Source: Candidatus Zixiibacteriota bacterium
GTDB lineage: Bacteria; RBG-13-66-14; B26-G2; WVWN01
Assembly: GCA_030613505.1 (NCBI GenBank)
Contig: JAUWLW010000035.1
Coordinates: 1 to 30,425 of the forward strand
Reading direction: 5' to 3'
Length of the DNA: 30,425 nucleotides
Below the pieces are notes generated by a model. The model had not been told where the DNA came from. It saw only the letters and a list, made by a program, of their open reading frames with translations, and did no database searches. Below, piece by piece: positions 15,949-23,739 of the stretch. The first letter of the stretch is position 1. Every line of letters starts with the position of its first letter. Position numbers and translations under genes: made by a program.

Positions 15949-16686
15949 CTACCTGAACAACGCCTTGACCTTGCCTAAGGAGGCGGGTGCGATGCCGGTG
16001 AAATTCACCTTCGCGCGGATACATAAATTAGGCGAGCTGTAGTCGTGGTACCAGACGTAGTTGCCGTCCCAGGTAACGCCGGCGGGGCGCGCGCAGCCGG
16101 GGGTCGAGAAGGAGTCGATTACTGAGCCCATCGTCGTGCAGTAGTAGAGGAGCGGCGAGCCGGACCAGTTCGTCAGCCATAGGTACCCCGGAGCAACGTA
16201 GTCGACGCCGCCCGGGAAGGTACCCGGTTGCCGGAACGACCTGACCACGGAGCCGGTAGTCGTCATCGTATAGAGCATGTACGACCGCGCCGACGAATAA
16301 TACACGTACGTACCGTTTGAAGATATGCCGTAGCCCGCCGCCGGCGCCGTGAAGGACCTAGAGACGCTGCCGGTCGTCGTTAGCAACACGGCCGTGTACG
16401 GCGAATAAGTATTAACCCAGATATAGCCGCTGGGGGCGTGCGAGACTTCGACGCCCATTGAGCTCGCGACGGTGCGGATGGTCCGTACGAGGGAGCCGGC
16501 CGTGGTATAAACGTGGATCGTGTTATCCGAGTAGTTAGAGGTCGCGTAGAGGTAGCCGCCGGCGTACTCCAGGCCTTTGCGCCACGTCTTTTGAGATACG
16601 AAAGACGATACGACGCTGAGCGTACCCGCGAAAACCGACGTCGCCGTAAGAAGCACGATAGCCGTGAATACCAAACCCTTCTTCAT
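15949..16686 (-). CDS. secreted beta-propeller protein, C-terminally tagged (copy 2)
   Basis: The 245-residue paralogue of copies 1, 3 and 4 has a signal peptide (MKKGLVFTAIVLLTATSVFA). Its blades carry the [TS]-T-x-G-S-[VL]-x-x-[ST]-[FI] motif followed by a GYLW or YVWY strand. Four or more clear TTTGSV or TTAGSL units are seen. The C-terminus is IAPASLGKVKALFR. A strong GAGGAGG Shine-Dalgarno precedes the ATG. It has its own promoter (16740-16768) and terminator. Tyrosines and tryptophans at blade edges would suit carbohydrate or protein binding, but no ligand can be assigned. Confidence 0.78.
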   Translation of the reverse strand: MKKGLVFTAIVLLTATSVFAGTLSVVSSFVSQKTWRKGLEYAGGYLYATSNYSDNTIHVYTTAGSLVRTIRTVASSMGVEVSHAPSGYIWVNTYSPYTAVLLTTTGSVSRSFTAPAAGYGISSNGTYVYYSSARSYMLYTMTTTGSVVRSFRQPGTFPGGVDYVAPGYLWLTNWSGSPLLYYCTTMGSVIDSFSTPGCARPAGVTWDGNYVWYHDYSSPNLCIRAKVNFTGIAPASLGKVKALFR

Positions 16687-16739
16687 GACTTAATCCTCCT
16701 CGTTTAAATATCTCCGAGCCTACGTTTATACTTCACTAA

Positions 16740-16768
16740 TTAATAAGACATAAACTGCCGTATGTCAA
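16740..16768 (-). promoter_or_regulatory. promoter, propeller copy 2
   Basis: A perfect TTGACA (16768-16763) is followed after 17 nt by TATTAA (16745-16740). The leader is about 47 nt. The rest of the 16687-16896 gap is AT-rich with no ORF and holds the terminator of copy 3. Confidence 0.65.
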
Positions 16769-16850
16769 GGTTAATCCGCCGACCCGAAAAGAGACCGTAT
16801 CCCGGACACCGCCGTTCGTTCGACGCTAACGTAAACCAGCGTAACGAACG

Positions 16851-16873
16851 AAAAAGGGAGCCACACGGCTCCC
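16851..16873 (-). terminator. intrinsic terminator, propeller copy 3 (GGGAGCC type)
   Basis: GGGAGCC pairs with GGCTCCC around a 4-nt loop (16856-16862 with 16867-16873), followed on the minus strand by TTTTT. It has the same stem as at 15897-15924 and 17771-17794. Confidence 0.9.
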
Positions 16874-16896
16874 TTTTAAGTATCCGGCACTAATTG

Positions 16897-17655
16897 CTAC
16901 CTGAACAACGCCTTGACTTTGCCGATGGAGGCCGGCGCGACGCCGATGCCGCTCCACCTCATCTGGTAGACCCAGTCGTTGCCGCCGTCGACGAACCAGA
17001 CGTGCTTGCCGTCCCACGCCACGCCCGTCGGCCGGCGGCCTTGCATATACATGGAAAATACGACCGAGCCCGCGGTCGTCATCTGGTAGATAAAACCGCC
17101 GGCGGTGCTCGACTGCGCGAGCCACAAGTACGAGCCGCCCCAGTCGATGCCCTTGTTCAGGTAGCCCTCGCCGTGCGGCGCCTGGAAGGAAGAGACCACG
17201 GACCCCTTGGTCGTCAACTTGTACACGTAATTCCAGTAGTGGCTGCCGGCCGTCGAATACCACAGATGTTCGCCGTCGTACGTGACGCCGTAGCCGTGGG
17301 AGGGCACCACGAAACTCGTGGTTATGCTGCCGGCCTGGTTCACGCGGTATATGCGGTCGCGCGGAACTCTCGGCCAAAAAGAGTACACCCAATAGATGTA
17401 ACCGGTGAAGTCGACGCCGCGAGCGTACGCCGGCTCTTCCAGCGACGATACCAGCGAGCCGGCGGTAGTGGTCTTCAGAACCTCGCGCGGGCCGTTGAAG
17501 TTGGCGTGATATACGTACCCGCCGCGATAGTCGATGCCGTCGGTGCAGTCGTTGCAGGGCGATTCGAACGAGCGGATTATAGAGCCGCCCGTTGCCGCGG
17601 CGCCGCTCGCCAACGCGGTTATTAAAAACGCGATTGGAAGGCACTTTTTCACCAT
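16897..17655 (-). CDS. secreted beta-propeller protein, C-terminally tagged (copy 3)
   Basis: This paralogue has 252 residues from the ATG at 17655; a GTG at 17664 would add three residues. The signal peptide is MVKKCLPIAFLITALASGAAA. The mature chain opens with TGGSIIRSFESP, close to the TGGSVVASFRSP of copy 4. Blades carry TTAGSLVSS, TTKGSVVSSF and TTAGSVVFS followed by GVxWDGKHVWF-type strands. The C-terminus is VAPASIGKVKALFR. Its promoter is among the best in the window (TTGACC-N17-TATAAT) and it ends at a GGGAGCC terminator. Function is unknown beyond a secreted propeller. Confidence 0.78.
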   Translation of the reverse strand: MVKKCLPIAFLITALASGAAATGGSIIRSFESPCNDCTDGIDYRGGYVYHANFNGPREVLKTTTAGSLVSSLEEPAYARGVDFTGYIYWVYSFWPRVPRDRIYRVNQAGSITTSFVVPSHGYGVTYDGEHLWYSTAGSHYWNYVYKLTTKGSVVSSFQAPHGEGYLNKGIDWGGSYLWLAQSSTAGGFIYQMTTAGSVVFSMYMQGRRPTGVAWDGKHVWFVDGGNDWVYQMRWSGIGVAPASIGKVKALFR

Positions 17656-17693
17656 AGGCCTCACTACCTTAAACCTGCCATTTGCGCTGTTAA

Positions 17694-17722
17694 ATTATAG
17701 CACACCAGGCCCCGCGGGTCAA
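17694..17722 (-). promoter_or_regulatory. strong promoter, propeller copy 3
   Basis: TTGACC (17722-17717), exactly 17 nt, and a perfect TATAAT (17699-17694). The predicted leader is about 32 nt. Confidence 0.75.
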
Positions 17723-17770
17723 AGAGGAGCGGCCTAAGCCCTTGAATATTAATAATTTAGCCGAAAACCT

Positions 17771-17794
17771 AAAAAAGGGAGCCGCGCGGCTCCC
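17771..17794 (-). terminator. intrinsic terminator, propeller copy 4 (GGGAGCC type)
   Basis: GGGAGCC (17777-17783) pairs with GGCTCCC (17788-17794) around a GCGC loop, with TTTTTT following on the minus strand. Confidence 0.9.
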
Positions 17795-17818
17795 CTTTCG
17801 GCTTTTTTACGACTACCC

Positions 17819-18553
17819 TTATCGAAAAAGGGCTTTGACCTTGCCGAAGGACGCCGGCTCGACGGCGATCCCGCTTATCGTCATCCGGTAGCAATACTTC
17901 GGGTCGGCCATGCTGCTGTACCAGACGTATATGCCGTCGAAGGCGACGCCGTACGCCCGTCCCACCGGCGCCTTGAATTGCCACACCACGGAGCCCGTGG
18001 TGGTGAGTCGGTAAAGCGTCGAGCCGGCCGACGCGGCGTCCGCGAGCCACAGGTACCGGCCGTCCCAATCCAGGCCGGCGGTATTTTGCGCCGGCGCCGC
18101 GAAGGACGCGACGAGCGAACCGACGGTGGTCATTCTGTAAACGTAATCGGTGGTCGACGACGAAACCCACAGGTGCGTCGCGTCGAGGGTGATGCCGGTG
18201 GCGTTCGCCGGCGCCGGGAACGACGCCTCGATACTTCCGGTCGTATTAATCCTGTAGATAACGCCCGTCGCGGAGTACGTGCAGGTCCAGAAGTAGTGTT
18301 GGCCTCCCTCGACGTCGCGGGTGTCGCCGGGACAGGGGAACGACTTCACCACCGAGCCGTCGGCGTCGGTGGCGTAGATCGTGTTAGTCGTGTTCGATAC
18401 GTGGTACAGGCGGCTGTGCGGAGAGGCGTACGCCATTCCCCGCGGGACGCCCGCGGCGTGCGGCGAGCGGAACGACGCCACGACGGAGCCGCCGGTCGCG
18501 CCGGCGAAACTAGCCGCCGCCAAGGCGACGCCGACGATAATTAAGAACTTCAT
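17819..18553 (-). CDS. secreted beta-propeller protein, C-terminally tagged (copy 4)
   Basis: The 244-residue paralogue has a signal peptide (MKFLIIVGVALAAASFAGA). Blades are marked by TTNTIYATDADGSVVKSF, NTTGSIEASF, TTVGSLVASF and TTTGSVVWQF, each followed by a DxxxLW or DGRYLW strand. The C-terminus is VEPASFGKVKALFR. AAGGA precedes the ATG. Unlike copies 1-3 it has no obvious promoter of its own: comM ends only 48 nt upstream on the same strand with no terminator between, so it may be transcribed by read-through. It is the member with the clearest repeat register. Confidence 0.78.
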   Translation of the reverse strand: MKFLIIVGVALAAASFAGATGGSVVASFRSPHAAGVPRGMAYASPHSRLYHVSNTTNTIYATDADGSVVKSFPCPGDTRDVEGGQHYFWTCTYSATGVIYRINTTGSIEASFPAPANATGITLDATHLWVSSSTTDYVYRMTTVGSLVASFAAPAQNTAGLDWDGRYLWLADAASAGSTLYRLTTTGSVVWQFKAPVGRAYGVAFDGIYVWYSSMADPKYCYRMTISGIAVEPASFGKVKALFR

Positions 18554-18601
18554 TACTATTCCTTGCCGCCTCCACGTGTTTAAGTAACGGTTTTCGTCGT
18601 C

Positions 18602-20137
18602 CTAAGCCCACGCCTGGCGGTCGAGAGTGCGATACTGTATGGCCTCGGAGACGTGCCCCGCGGCCAGCGCCTCGTCGCCGGCCAGGTCCGCGATGGTCCG
18701 CGAGAGCTTCAGAACGCGGTGGTACGCCCGCGCCGTCAGGCCCAGCTTCTCGATGGCGGTGCGTATCAAATTCTCACCCTCGTCGTCGGGCCGGCACCAT
18801 TGCTCGACGTCGCGCGTCGTCATCCGCGCGTTGCAGTAGATGTTCCGGCCGGCGAAGCGCCGCCGTTGGACGTCGCGGGCGCGGTTGACGCGGTCTCTTA
18901 TCATAGCCGACGGCTCGCCCCGTCGCTCGTCGGTCAGCTCCTTGTAGCGCACCGCCGGGACCTCGAGGTGTATGTCGATGCGGTCGAGGAGCGGCCCCGA
19001 TATGCGGTTGAGGTATGCCTGAATTTGGTGCGGCGAGCAGCGGCACCGTCGCGACGGCGAGCCCAACCAGCCGCACGGGCACGGGTTCATCGCCGCCGCC
19101 AGCATGAAGCGCGACGGGAACGACAGCGACATCTTGGCCCGCGATATCGTGACGACGGCGTCCTCCAACGGCTGGCGCAGGACCTCCAGCGCGGGCCGCC
19201 GGAACTCGGGCAGCTCGTCCAGGAAGAGGACGCCGTTGTGCGCCAGCGAGACCTCCCCCGGCCTGGGGATGGAGCCGCCGCCCACCAACCCCGCCTCGGA
19301 TACGGTGTGGTGCGGCGCGCGGAAGGGCCTGGCCGCGACCAGCGCCCGCTCCTTGGGCAAAAGCCCCGCCACCGAGTACACCTTCGTCGTCTCGAGCGCC
19401 TCCTCCAGCGACATATCCGGGATAATGGTGGGGAGGCGCTTGGCGAGCATGGTCTTACCGGACCCCGGCGGCCCGAGCATCAGGACGTTGTGGCCTCCGG
19501 CCGCGGCTACCTCCAACGCGCGTTTGGCGTGTTCTTGGCCTTTAACGTCCGAGAAGTCGGCCACGTACGCCTGGGCGGTGTCGAAGGCCGCGCTCAAGTC
19601 CACCCGCCACGGCGCTACGTCGCCGTCGCCGGCCAGGAAATCCGCGGCCTCTTTGAGGGACTCGACCGGTATGACGTCGACGCCCTCCACCACCGCGGCC
19701 TCGTTGGCGTTGGCCGCCGGGACCAGCAGGCCGCGGCAGCCCAGGTCCCGGGCGCACACCGCGACCGGCAGCGCTCCCCGCACCGACCTGACCGCGCCGT
19801 CCAGCGCCAGCTCGCCCACCACCAGGTAGTCGCCGTCGCGGCCGAACTCCAATTTGCCGTCGGCGGCCAACATCCCCAGCGCGATGGGCAGGTCGAAGGA
19901 GGGCCCCTCCTTGCGCACGTCGGCGGGCGCGAGGTTCACGGTCCACTTCCTCCACCCCACGGGCAGGCCCGAGTTCTTGAGCGCGGCCTGGACGCGGTCG
20001 CGGGACTCCTTGACGGCGGCGTCCGGCAGGCCGACGACGGCGAAGAGGTTCTGGACGCCGCGGCCGGCGTCTACCTCCACCTCCACCTTATACGCGTCGA
20101 TGCCCAAAAGGCCCGCGGATATGATTTTAGCGTGCAC
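18602..20137 (-). CDS. comM: YifB/ComM-family Mg chelatase-like AAA+ ATPase
   Basis: ComM is a hexameric branch-migration helicase that helps integrate incoming DNA during natural transformation; many non-competent bacteria also keep it. The 511-residue chain has the N-terminal Lon-protease-like fold (VVGLPDAAVKESRDRV, then APADVRKEGPSFDLPIALG). The AAA+ core follows, with Walker A GPPGSGKT at 222-229 and Walker B VLFLDE at 303-308. The zinc-finger-like insert NPCPCGWLGSPSRRCRCSP and the C-terminal helical domain (LTARAYHRVLKLSRTIADL) are present. Length is standard. The GTG start at 20137 is preceded by GGGAGAGA. Copy-4 propeller follows 48 nt downstream. Two decayed copies of this gene's 5' end lie near 21.7-21.9 kb. 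Confidence 0.95.
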   Translation of the reverse strand: MHAKIISAGLLGIDAYKVEVEVDAGRGVQNLFAVVGLPDAAVKESRDRVQAALKNSGLPVGWRKWTVNLAPADVRKEGPSFDLPIALGMLAADGKLEFGRDGDYLVVGELALDGAVRSVRGALPVAVCARDLGCRGLLVPAANANEAAVVEGVDVIPVESLKEAADFLAGDGDVAPWRVDLSAAFDTAQAYVADFSDVKGQEHAKRALEVAAAGGHNVLMLGPPGSGKTMLAKRLPTIIPDMSLEEALETTKVYSVAGLLPKERALVAARPFRAPHHTVSEAGLVGGGSIPRPGEVSLAHNGVLFLDELPEFRRPALEVLRQPLEDAVVTISRAKMSLSFPSRFMLAAAMNPCPCGWLGSPSRRCRCSPHQIQAYLNRISGPLLDRIDIHLEVPAVRYKELTDERRGEPSAMIRDRVNRARDVQRRRFAGRNIYCNARMTTRDVEQWCRPDDEGENLIRTAIEKLGLTARAYHRVLKLSRTIADLAGDEALAAGHVSEAIQYRTLDRQAWA

Positions 20138-20209
20138 TCCGTCTCTCCCTGATTAATTAAAGGTTAACGGCAAAACGGCCGTCGCCCAACTCGCTTCGCA
20201 CCCCGGGCG

Positions 20210-21565
20210 CTACTGCGGCGCGACCCTCCAGCCCGCCTTCCCGAAGAGCAATTTTATCAACAAGAGTAGGACCGCGGCGTAAACTAGTATCGCCGCAGCC
20301 GCTATTCCACGGTAATGGTACGCCACGGCGGCGACCGCGGCCCCCCACAGATTGCTCGTAACTACGGACAATAACACCCCGCCCGATAGAAGGGCAATAC
20401 AAAACGTTTTTAATACCCCCCGATAGACGAACGTTTTCAACGCGTAAACCGCCGCCATAAAGGGTACTACTAAAACGACGTAATGCGCGTCCCAAGCGAA
20501 AGGCGATATCAACGCGGCGGCCGTTACGACCAACGAGAAGTACAAATTATCGACGGCAGCCACTCGTACTTCGTCGGGCCCGGCCGCCGACATCCGCCGG
20601 CGTAAAAAGCCCAAAACGAATAAAAGCGCGACCACCGCGGCCGTAACGAACTTGATGACTGGTTTTGCCGCCGCGACGTCAAGGGGCTCCTCCGCGGGGC
20701 AGAACCCCAAGAATTGGCAACCCCGGTAGACAAACGCGCCCAGCGATTGGTTCCCCTCCACGCGGTAGACGAAATCCTCCACCATCCCCGCGCGGACTAC
20801 CCGCCACTGCCACTCCCGAACAAGCTCGGCGTTCCGGCCCCAGCCGGTAAAGCTGGCGGGCGCGAGGAAGAGTAAAACGGCCGTGGCCACGGCTATCGCC
20901 ACGGCGGCGTACCGGCGCCGAGTAAGGAAATATAAAAAAATTAGCGCCGGCGTGATTTTAATGGCGCACGCGCAACCCAGGAGCAAACCGGCGGCCAGCG
21001 GTTTACCGCGCCGATCGAAATACACCGCCAGAACCACCAACGCCCATAGGTAAACGTTGATCTGCCCCAGCTGTAAATTCAATACCCAGAAAGGCGCCGT
21101 CGCGAAGAAAGTAATCACCAAAACGGAATCGATCTTGCCCCGCTTAATTCGGGCCCATTGCTCCCCCGCCCAGGGCATCAACGCTCGAGCCGGATTAACC
21201 AGTAAATAATAAGTAACGCCGAATAAAACAACGAGCGAAACGACGTTCCCCGCATACCATATCGCCGCCGCCACCGTCCGCGGCAAGAGCGAGACCGGGT
21301 ACATCGCGACCGCGAAGAACGGCGGGTATATGTAACCGTCCAAGACGTACGTGTATAGGTCCGCGTCCTCAAAGACGCGCTCCCCGGCCCAATAATACCA
21401 GTGGAAATCGGCCCATCGGCTCTTCGAGATAACATTTACCGAACCTAAAACCAATATTACGACAATGAGGATTAATACAAGGGACTTGGCCACCCTCGCC
21501 CAGACGCGCCGGGGCCGTCGCGCCGTCGCTCCCGCCGCCGCGTTTTCACCGTATTTTTTCACCAT
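20210..21565 (-). CDS. GT87-family polyprenyl-linked glycosyltransferase
   Basis: This 451-residue integral membrane protein resembles GT-C fold glycosyltransferase family 87 (DUF2029), which uses polyprenyl-phosphate sugars on the periplasmic side. About ten hydrophobic helices are seen. The first large loop has the acidic WADFHWYYWAG motif and the following YPPFFAVAMYP. QLGQINVYLWALVVLAVYFDRRGKPLAAG and IKITPALIFLYFLTRRR are typical GT87 blocks. The ATG at 21565 (MVKKYGEN) is chosen because GGAG lies 8 nt upstream; the longer frame needs a TTG at 21598. It could extend cell-envelope glycans or glycolipids. The acceptor is unknown. Confidence 0.8.
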   Translation of the reverse strand: MVKKYGENAAAGATARRPRRVWARVAKSLVLILIVVILVLGSVNVISKSRWADFHWYYWAGERVFEDADLYTYVLDGYIYPPFFAVAMYPVSLLPRTVAAAIWYAGNVVSLVVLFGVTYYLLVNPARALMPWAGEQWARIKRGKIDSVLVITFFATAPFWVLNLQLGQINVYLWALVVLAVYFDRRGKPLAAGLLLGCACAIKITPALIFLYFLTRRRYAAVAIAVATAVLLFLAPASFTGWGRNAELVREWQWRVVRAGMVEDFVYRVEGNQSLGAFVYRGCQFLGFCPAEEPLDVAAAKPVIKFVTAAVVALLFVLGFLRRRMSAAGPDEVRVAAVDNLYFSLVVTAAALISPFAWDAHYVVLVVPFMAAVYALKTFVYRGVLKTFCIALLSGGVLLSVVTSNLWGAAVAAVAYHYRGIAAAAILVYAAVLLLLIKLLFGKAGWRVAPQ

Positions 21566-21663
21566 ACGCCGGACTCCAAAACCGGAAACCTCGCCCAAGA
21601 AAACCCGTATTTATGGTAATTACATAATACGGCCCGGGCAGCCGCCGTTTAGCGTCCCCTTCT

Positions 21664-21716
21664 ACCTCGTAAGGATTCACGCCCGGCCGGCCCGTTGATA
21701 TAACCTCGGCGCGCAT
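21664..21716 (-). pseudogene. decayed copy of the comM 5' end (fragment A)
   Basis: An ATG at 21716 opens M-R-A-E-V-I-S-T-G-R-P-G-V-N-P-Y-E-V-E. It aligns with the start of ComM (M-H-A-K-I-I-S-A-G-L-L-G-I-D-A-Y-K-V-E) with the same spacing, then diverges. The frame runs on into the GT87 start region and is unlikely to encode a functional protein. Confidence 0.5.
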
Positions 21717-21850
21717 CCTCGCTCTCGGCGAACCCGTCAAAAGGTCTCGCCGACGCAGTCGGCTATTTCGCGCGACCGCCAATACGCGGAATGGACCGCC
21801 GGGAACTTCTCCCGCAGGTCGACGCACCGGTCGACGACGACGCGCTCGCC

Positions 21851-21883
21851 GTCCACCTCAACCTCCACTTTATACGCGTCGAT
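21851..21883 (-). pseudogene. second copy of the comM 5' coding sequence (fragment B)
   Basis: These 33 bp match comM codons 13-23 (20069-20101) at 30 of 33 positions, reading I-D-A-Y-K-V-E-V-E-V-D in the same frame. The frame continues about 36 residues to a stop near 21738 with no comM similarity and no obvious start codon. With fragment A it fills most of the 293-bp gap 21599-21891, where I see no other gene. Confidence 0.6.
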
Positions 21884-21891
21884 GGCCTTTT

Positions 21892-22851
21892 TTACCGCGC
21901 GCCGCCGGCGCTTACGTTCACCGGGTAGGTATATCCGCCGGCGATACCCTCCCGGGCGTTTAGATGCGCGGAAAGGAACTGGCCGCAGTTACTACCGATG
22001 TGGTTCTCCTCCGCCTCGCCGATACTCACGATAACGTCGAACCCGGCGGCCCGAAGGTCCCGCACGACGGCGGCCTCTCCTTCCGGCGGCGAGGAGGAGA
22101 GGTAAGATCTTAACCCGTGCCGCTGCGCGCGGTAGGTCGGATTGAGAGGCGTTATCTTAACGAGAAACTTACCCGGGTCAAAGATACGGACCAGGACAGC
22201 CGGGTCGAGCGACGAACCCTCCGCCAACGCGAAGTTCAACGTAACCTTCCGGTCGCCCGGTTCGTAAAACTCCTCGCCGTACGCGGCCACGTCCGCCAAG
22301 GACCACTTTTTTATAGGGACCAACCGGTCGCGCAATTCCTCGTCCGTTGTATGGATCGAGAATTGCAACTGGAAGTTCCCGTCCCGATAATGCCCCCGTT
22401 TAACGGCCAGGAGCCCCTCCCAAAAACGGTCCGCCCCCGCCGGCGCGACCGAGGATAGCGCGGGCAAAAGGCCGGGGGCGCGGTACCGGCGCGGCAGCTC
22501 CTCCAGGACGTCGAGGACGGCCGCGTTGAGCGCCGGCTCTCCCAAACGGGCGAACTGGATCTTGAATTTTTTTACGGGAACGTCGCCCCCCGGGAAATGT
22601 TTTCGGACCAGGAAGTCGACCTGCGCCAGGACCTCCGCCGCCGACAACTTCCCCCGGTAATGATTTCCCGCGTCGCACATCAGACAGCCCACCGGACACC
22701 CGAAGAGCGTCGATACGATCAATACCCACTTCTCCTCGCGGGATAACGGCGGTTGAACGGCCTCGACGAATTCGACCAGCTTCCCCGGTCCGAACTCGGC
22801 GACGTACGCCGTAGCCAGGTCCGGCCGGCCGCAGGTGGCTACGACCTTCAT
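21892..22851 (-). CDS. RlmN-like radical SAM protein
   Basis: The 319-residue protein has the radical SAM cluster motif CPVGCLMC (C-x3-C-x2-C; Cys52, Cys56, Cys59). Its layout is RlmN/Cfr-like: QFARLGEPALN, FSIHTTDEELRDRLVPIKKW, a VTLNFAL strand, KITPLNPT, and a C-terminal SNCGQ with Cys289 at the place of the RlmN methyl-carrying cysteine (ACGQL). The second RlmN cysteine, expected in the strand before the cluster motif (TLCVSS in E. coli), is replaced: the aligned sequence is VLIVST. An ordinary 23S rRNA A2503 methylase activity is therefore doubtful. Its start overlaps the upstream flavoprotein stop as ATGA, suggesting a redox partnership. Confidence 0.8.
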   Translation of the reverse strand: MKVVATCGRPDLATAYVAEFGPGKLVEFVEAVQPPLSREEKWVLIVSTLFGCPVGCLMCDAGNHYRGKLSAAEVLAQVDFLVRKHFPGGDVPVKKFKIQFARLGEPALNAAVLDVLEELPRRYRAPGLLPALSSVAPAGADRFWEGLLAVKRGHYRDGNFQLQFSIHTTDEELRDRLVPIKKWSLADVAAYGEEFYEPGDRKVTLNFALAEGSSLDPAVLVRIFDPGKFLVKITPLNPTYRAQRHGLRSYLSSSPPEGEAAVVRDLRAAGFDVIVSIGEAEENHIGSNCGQFLSAHLNAREGIAGGYTYPVNVSAGGAR

Positions 22852-23738
22852 CGCGGCACCCCCTCCCGGCGGCGGTAGATTTTCAACGCTGCCCGGACGC
22901 CGTCGCCCGCGGCGATCGCGGCCTGCCGTAGATCGCCGTTCCGGACGTCGCCGACGAAATAGAGCCGGCCCTCCGCCTCGAGGCGGGGCGCGTTTTCGTC
23001 CAGTCGCTTCGAGACGAAACGGCGCTCGGGTTCACGGCCGAGGGCGAACAGGACGTAATCGGCGTCGATCGTCTCTTCCCCCGTCGGGCCCGAACACTTC
23101 ACGCCGACGAATCCCTCTCCCCCGACTTCGAATCCCGAAACCTCCGTACGGACCCGGTAATCAATACGCGGCGCCCGGGCCGCTCGCTCCTCCAGAAGCG
23201 GAAGGCACCTCGCCTCGCCTCGCCGGTTCAGGATAAAGACGTCGTTGCTCCGCGCCAGGTTGAGCGCGTAGTCGAAGGCGGCGTCCCCGGCGCCTACGAT
23301 CACGACCTTCTTCCCGCCGACCTCGGCGATAGGATAAACTTCGTAAAAAACCTTGCCCTCGACGTCGGGAGGGACAGGAACAGTATTAAAACGTTTGGGC
23401 CTCGTCCCGGAGGCCACTATTAATACCTTGCACCGGCACGCCCCCGCCGAGCTCTCGAGCCGGAACAAGCCGTCGTCGACGTCGGCCGAGGTAACTTCCT
23501 CGCGACGGACCTCCACCTCGTGCGAGGCGAGATGTTCCTCCAAAAGGTCCGCCAGCTCGCCTCCCGCCACGCCGCCCGGAAAGCCGGGGTAGTTCTCGAG
23601 GCGGAAGGCGTTTCGCACCAGGCCGCCGACGCGGTCCCTCTCGAAAAGCAGCGGTTCGATCCCGCACCGCCGGAGCTGGACCGCCGCCGCAACGCCCGCC
23701 GGGCCGCCGCCTACGATAATAACGTCATTACTATTCAT
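22848..23738 (-). CDS. thioredoxin-reductase-like flavoprotein lacking the CxxC pair
   Basis: This is a 296-residue two-dinucleotide-domain FAD/NAD(P)H oxidoreductase of the TrxR/ferredoxin-NADP reductase type. FAD motifs are GGGPAG at 10-15 and VGDVRNGDLRQAAIAAGDG near the C-terminus; the NAD(P)H motif is GAGDAAFDYA at 149-158. In thioredoxin reductase a CATC redox pair precedes the NADPH motif. The aligned residues here are YEVY (132-135), so both cysteines are tyrosine. It probably passes electrons to something other than thioredoxin, such as a ferredoxin or the co-encoded radical SAM protein. It overlaps the latter by 4 bp and starts 1 nt after the SIR2-TPR stop. Confidence 0.85.
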   Translation of the reverse strand: MNSNDVIIVGGGPAGVAAAVQLRRCGIEPLLFERDRVGGLVRNAFRLENYPGFPGGVAGGELADLLEEHLASHEVEVRREEVTSADVDDGLFRLESSAGACRCKVLIVASGTRPKRFNTVPVPPDVEGKVFYEVYPIAEVGGKKVVIVGAGDAAFDYALNLARSNDVFILNRRGEARCLPLLEERAARAPRIDYRVRTEVSGFEVGGEGFVGVKCSGPTGEETIDADYVLFALGREPERRFVSKRLDENAPRLEAEGRLYFVGDVRNGDLRQAAIAAGDGVRAALKIYRRREGVPR

Positions 23739-23739
23739 T

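Noticed and set aside
15897-17794. Recurring GGGAGCC-N4-GGCTCCC sequences as possible mobile-element ends or REP sequences
   Set aside because: Each lies just after a propeller stop codon in the minus orientation and is flanked by a T run, so they are intrinsic terminators.
18653-20152. 499-codon plus-strand open frame antisense to comM
   Set aside because: ComM motifs on the minus strand are unambiguous; the antisense product is arginine-rich and shows no recognizable features.
21892-22851. Annotation as a standard RlmN 23S rRNA methyltransferase
   Set aside because: The cysteine before the radical SAM motif is replaced and the protein is shorter than typical RlmN, so only an RlmN-like label is justified.
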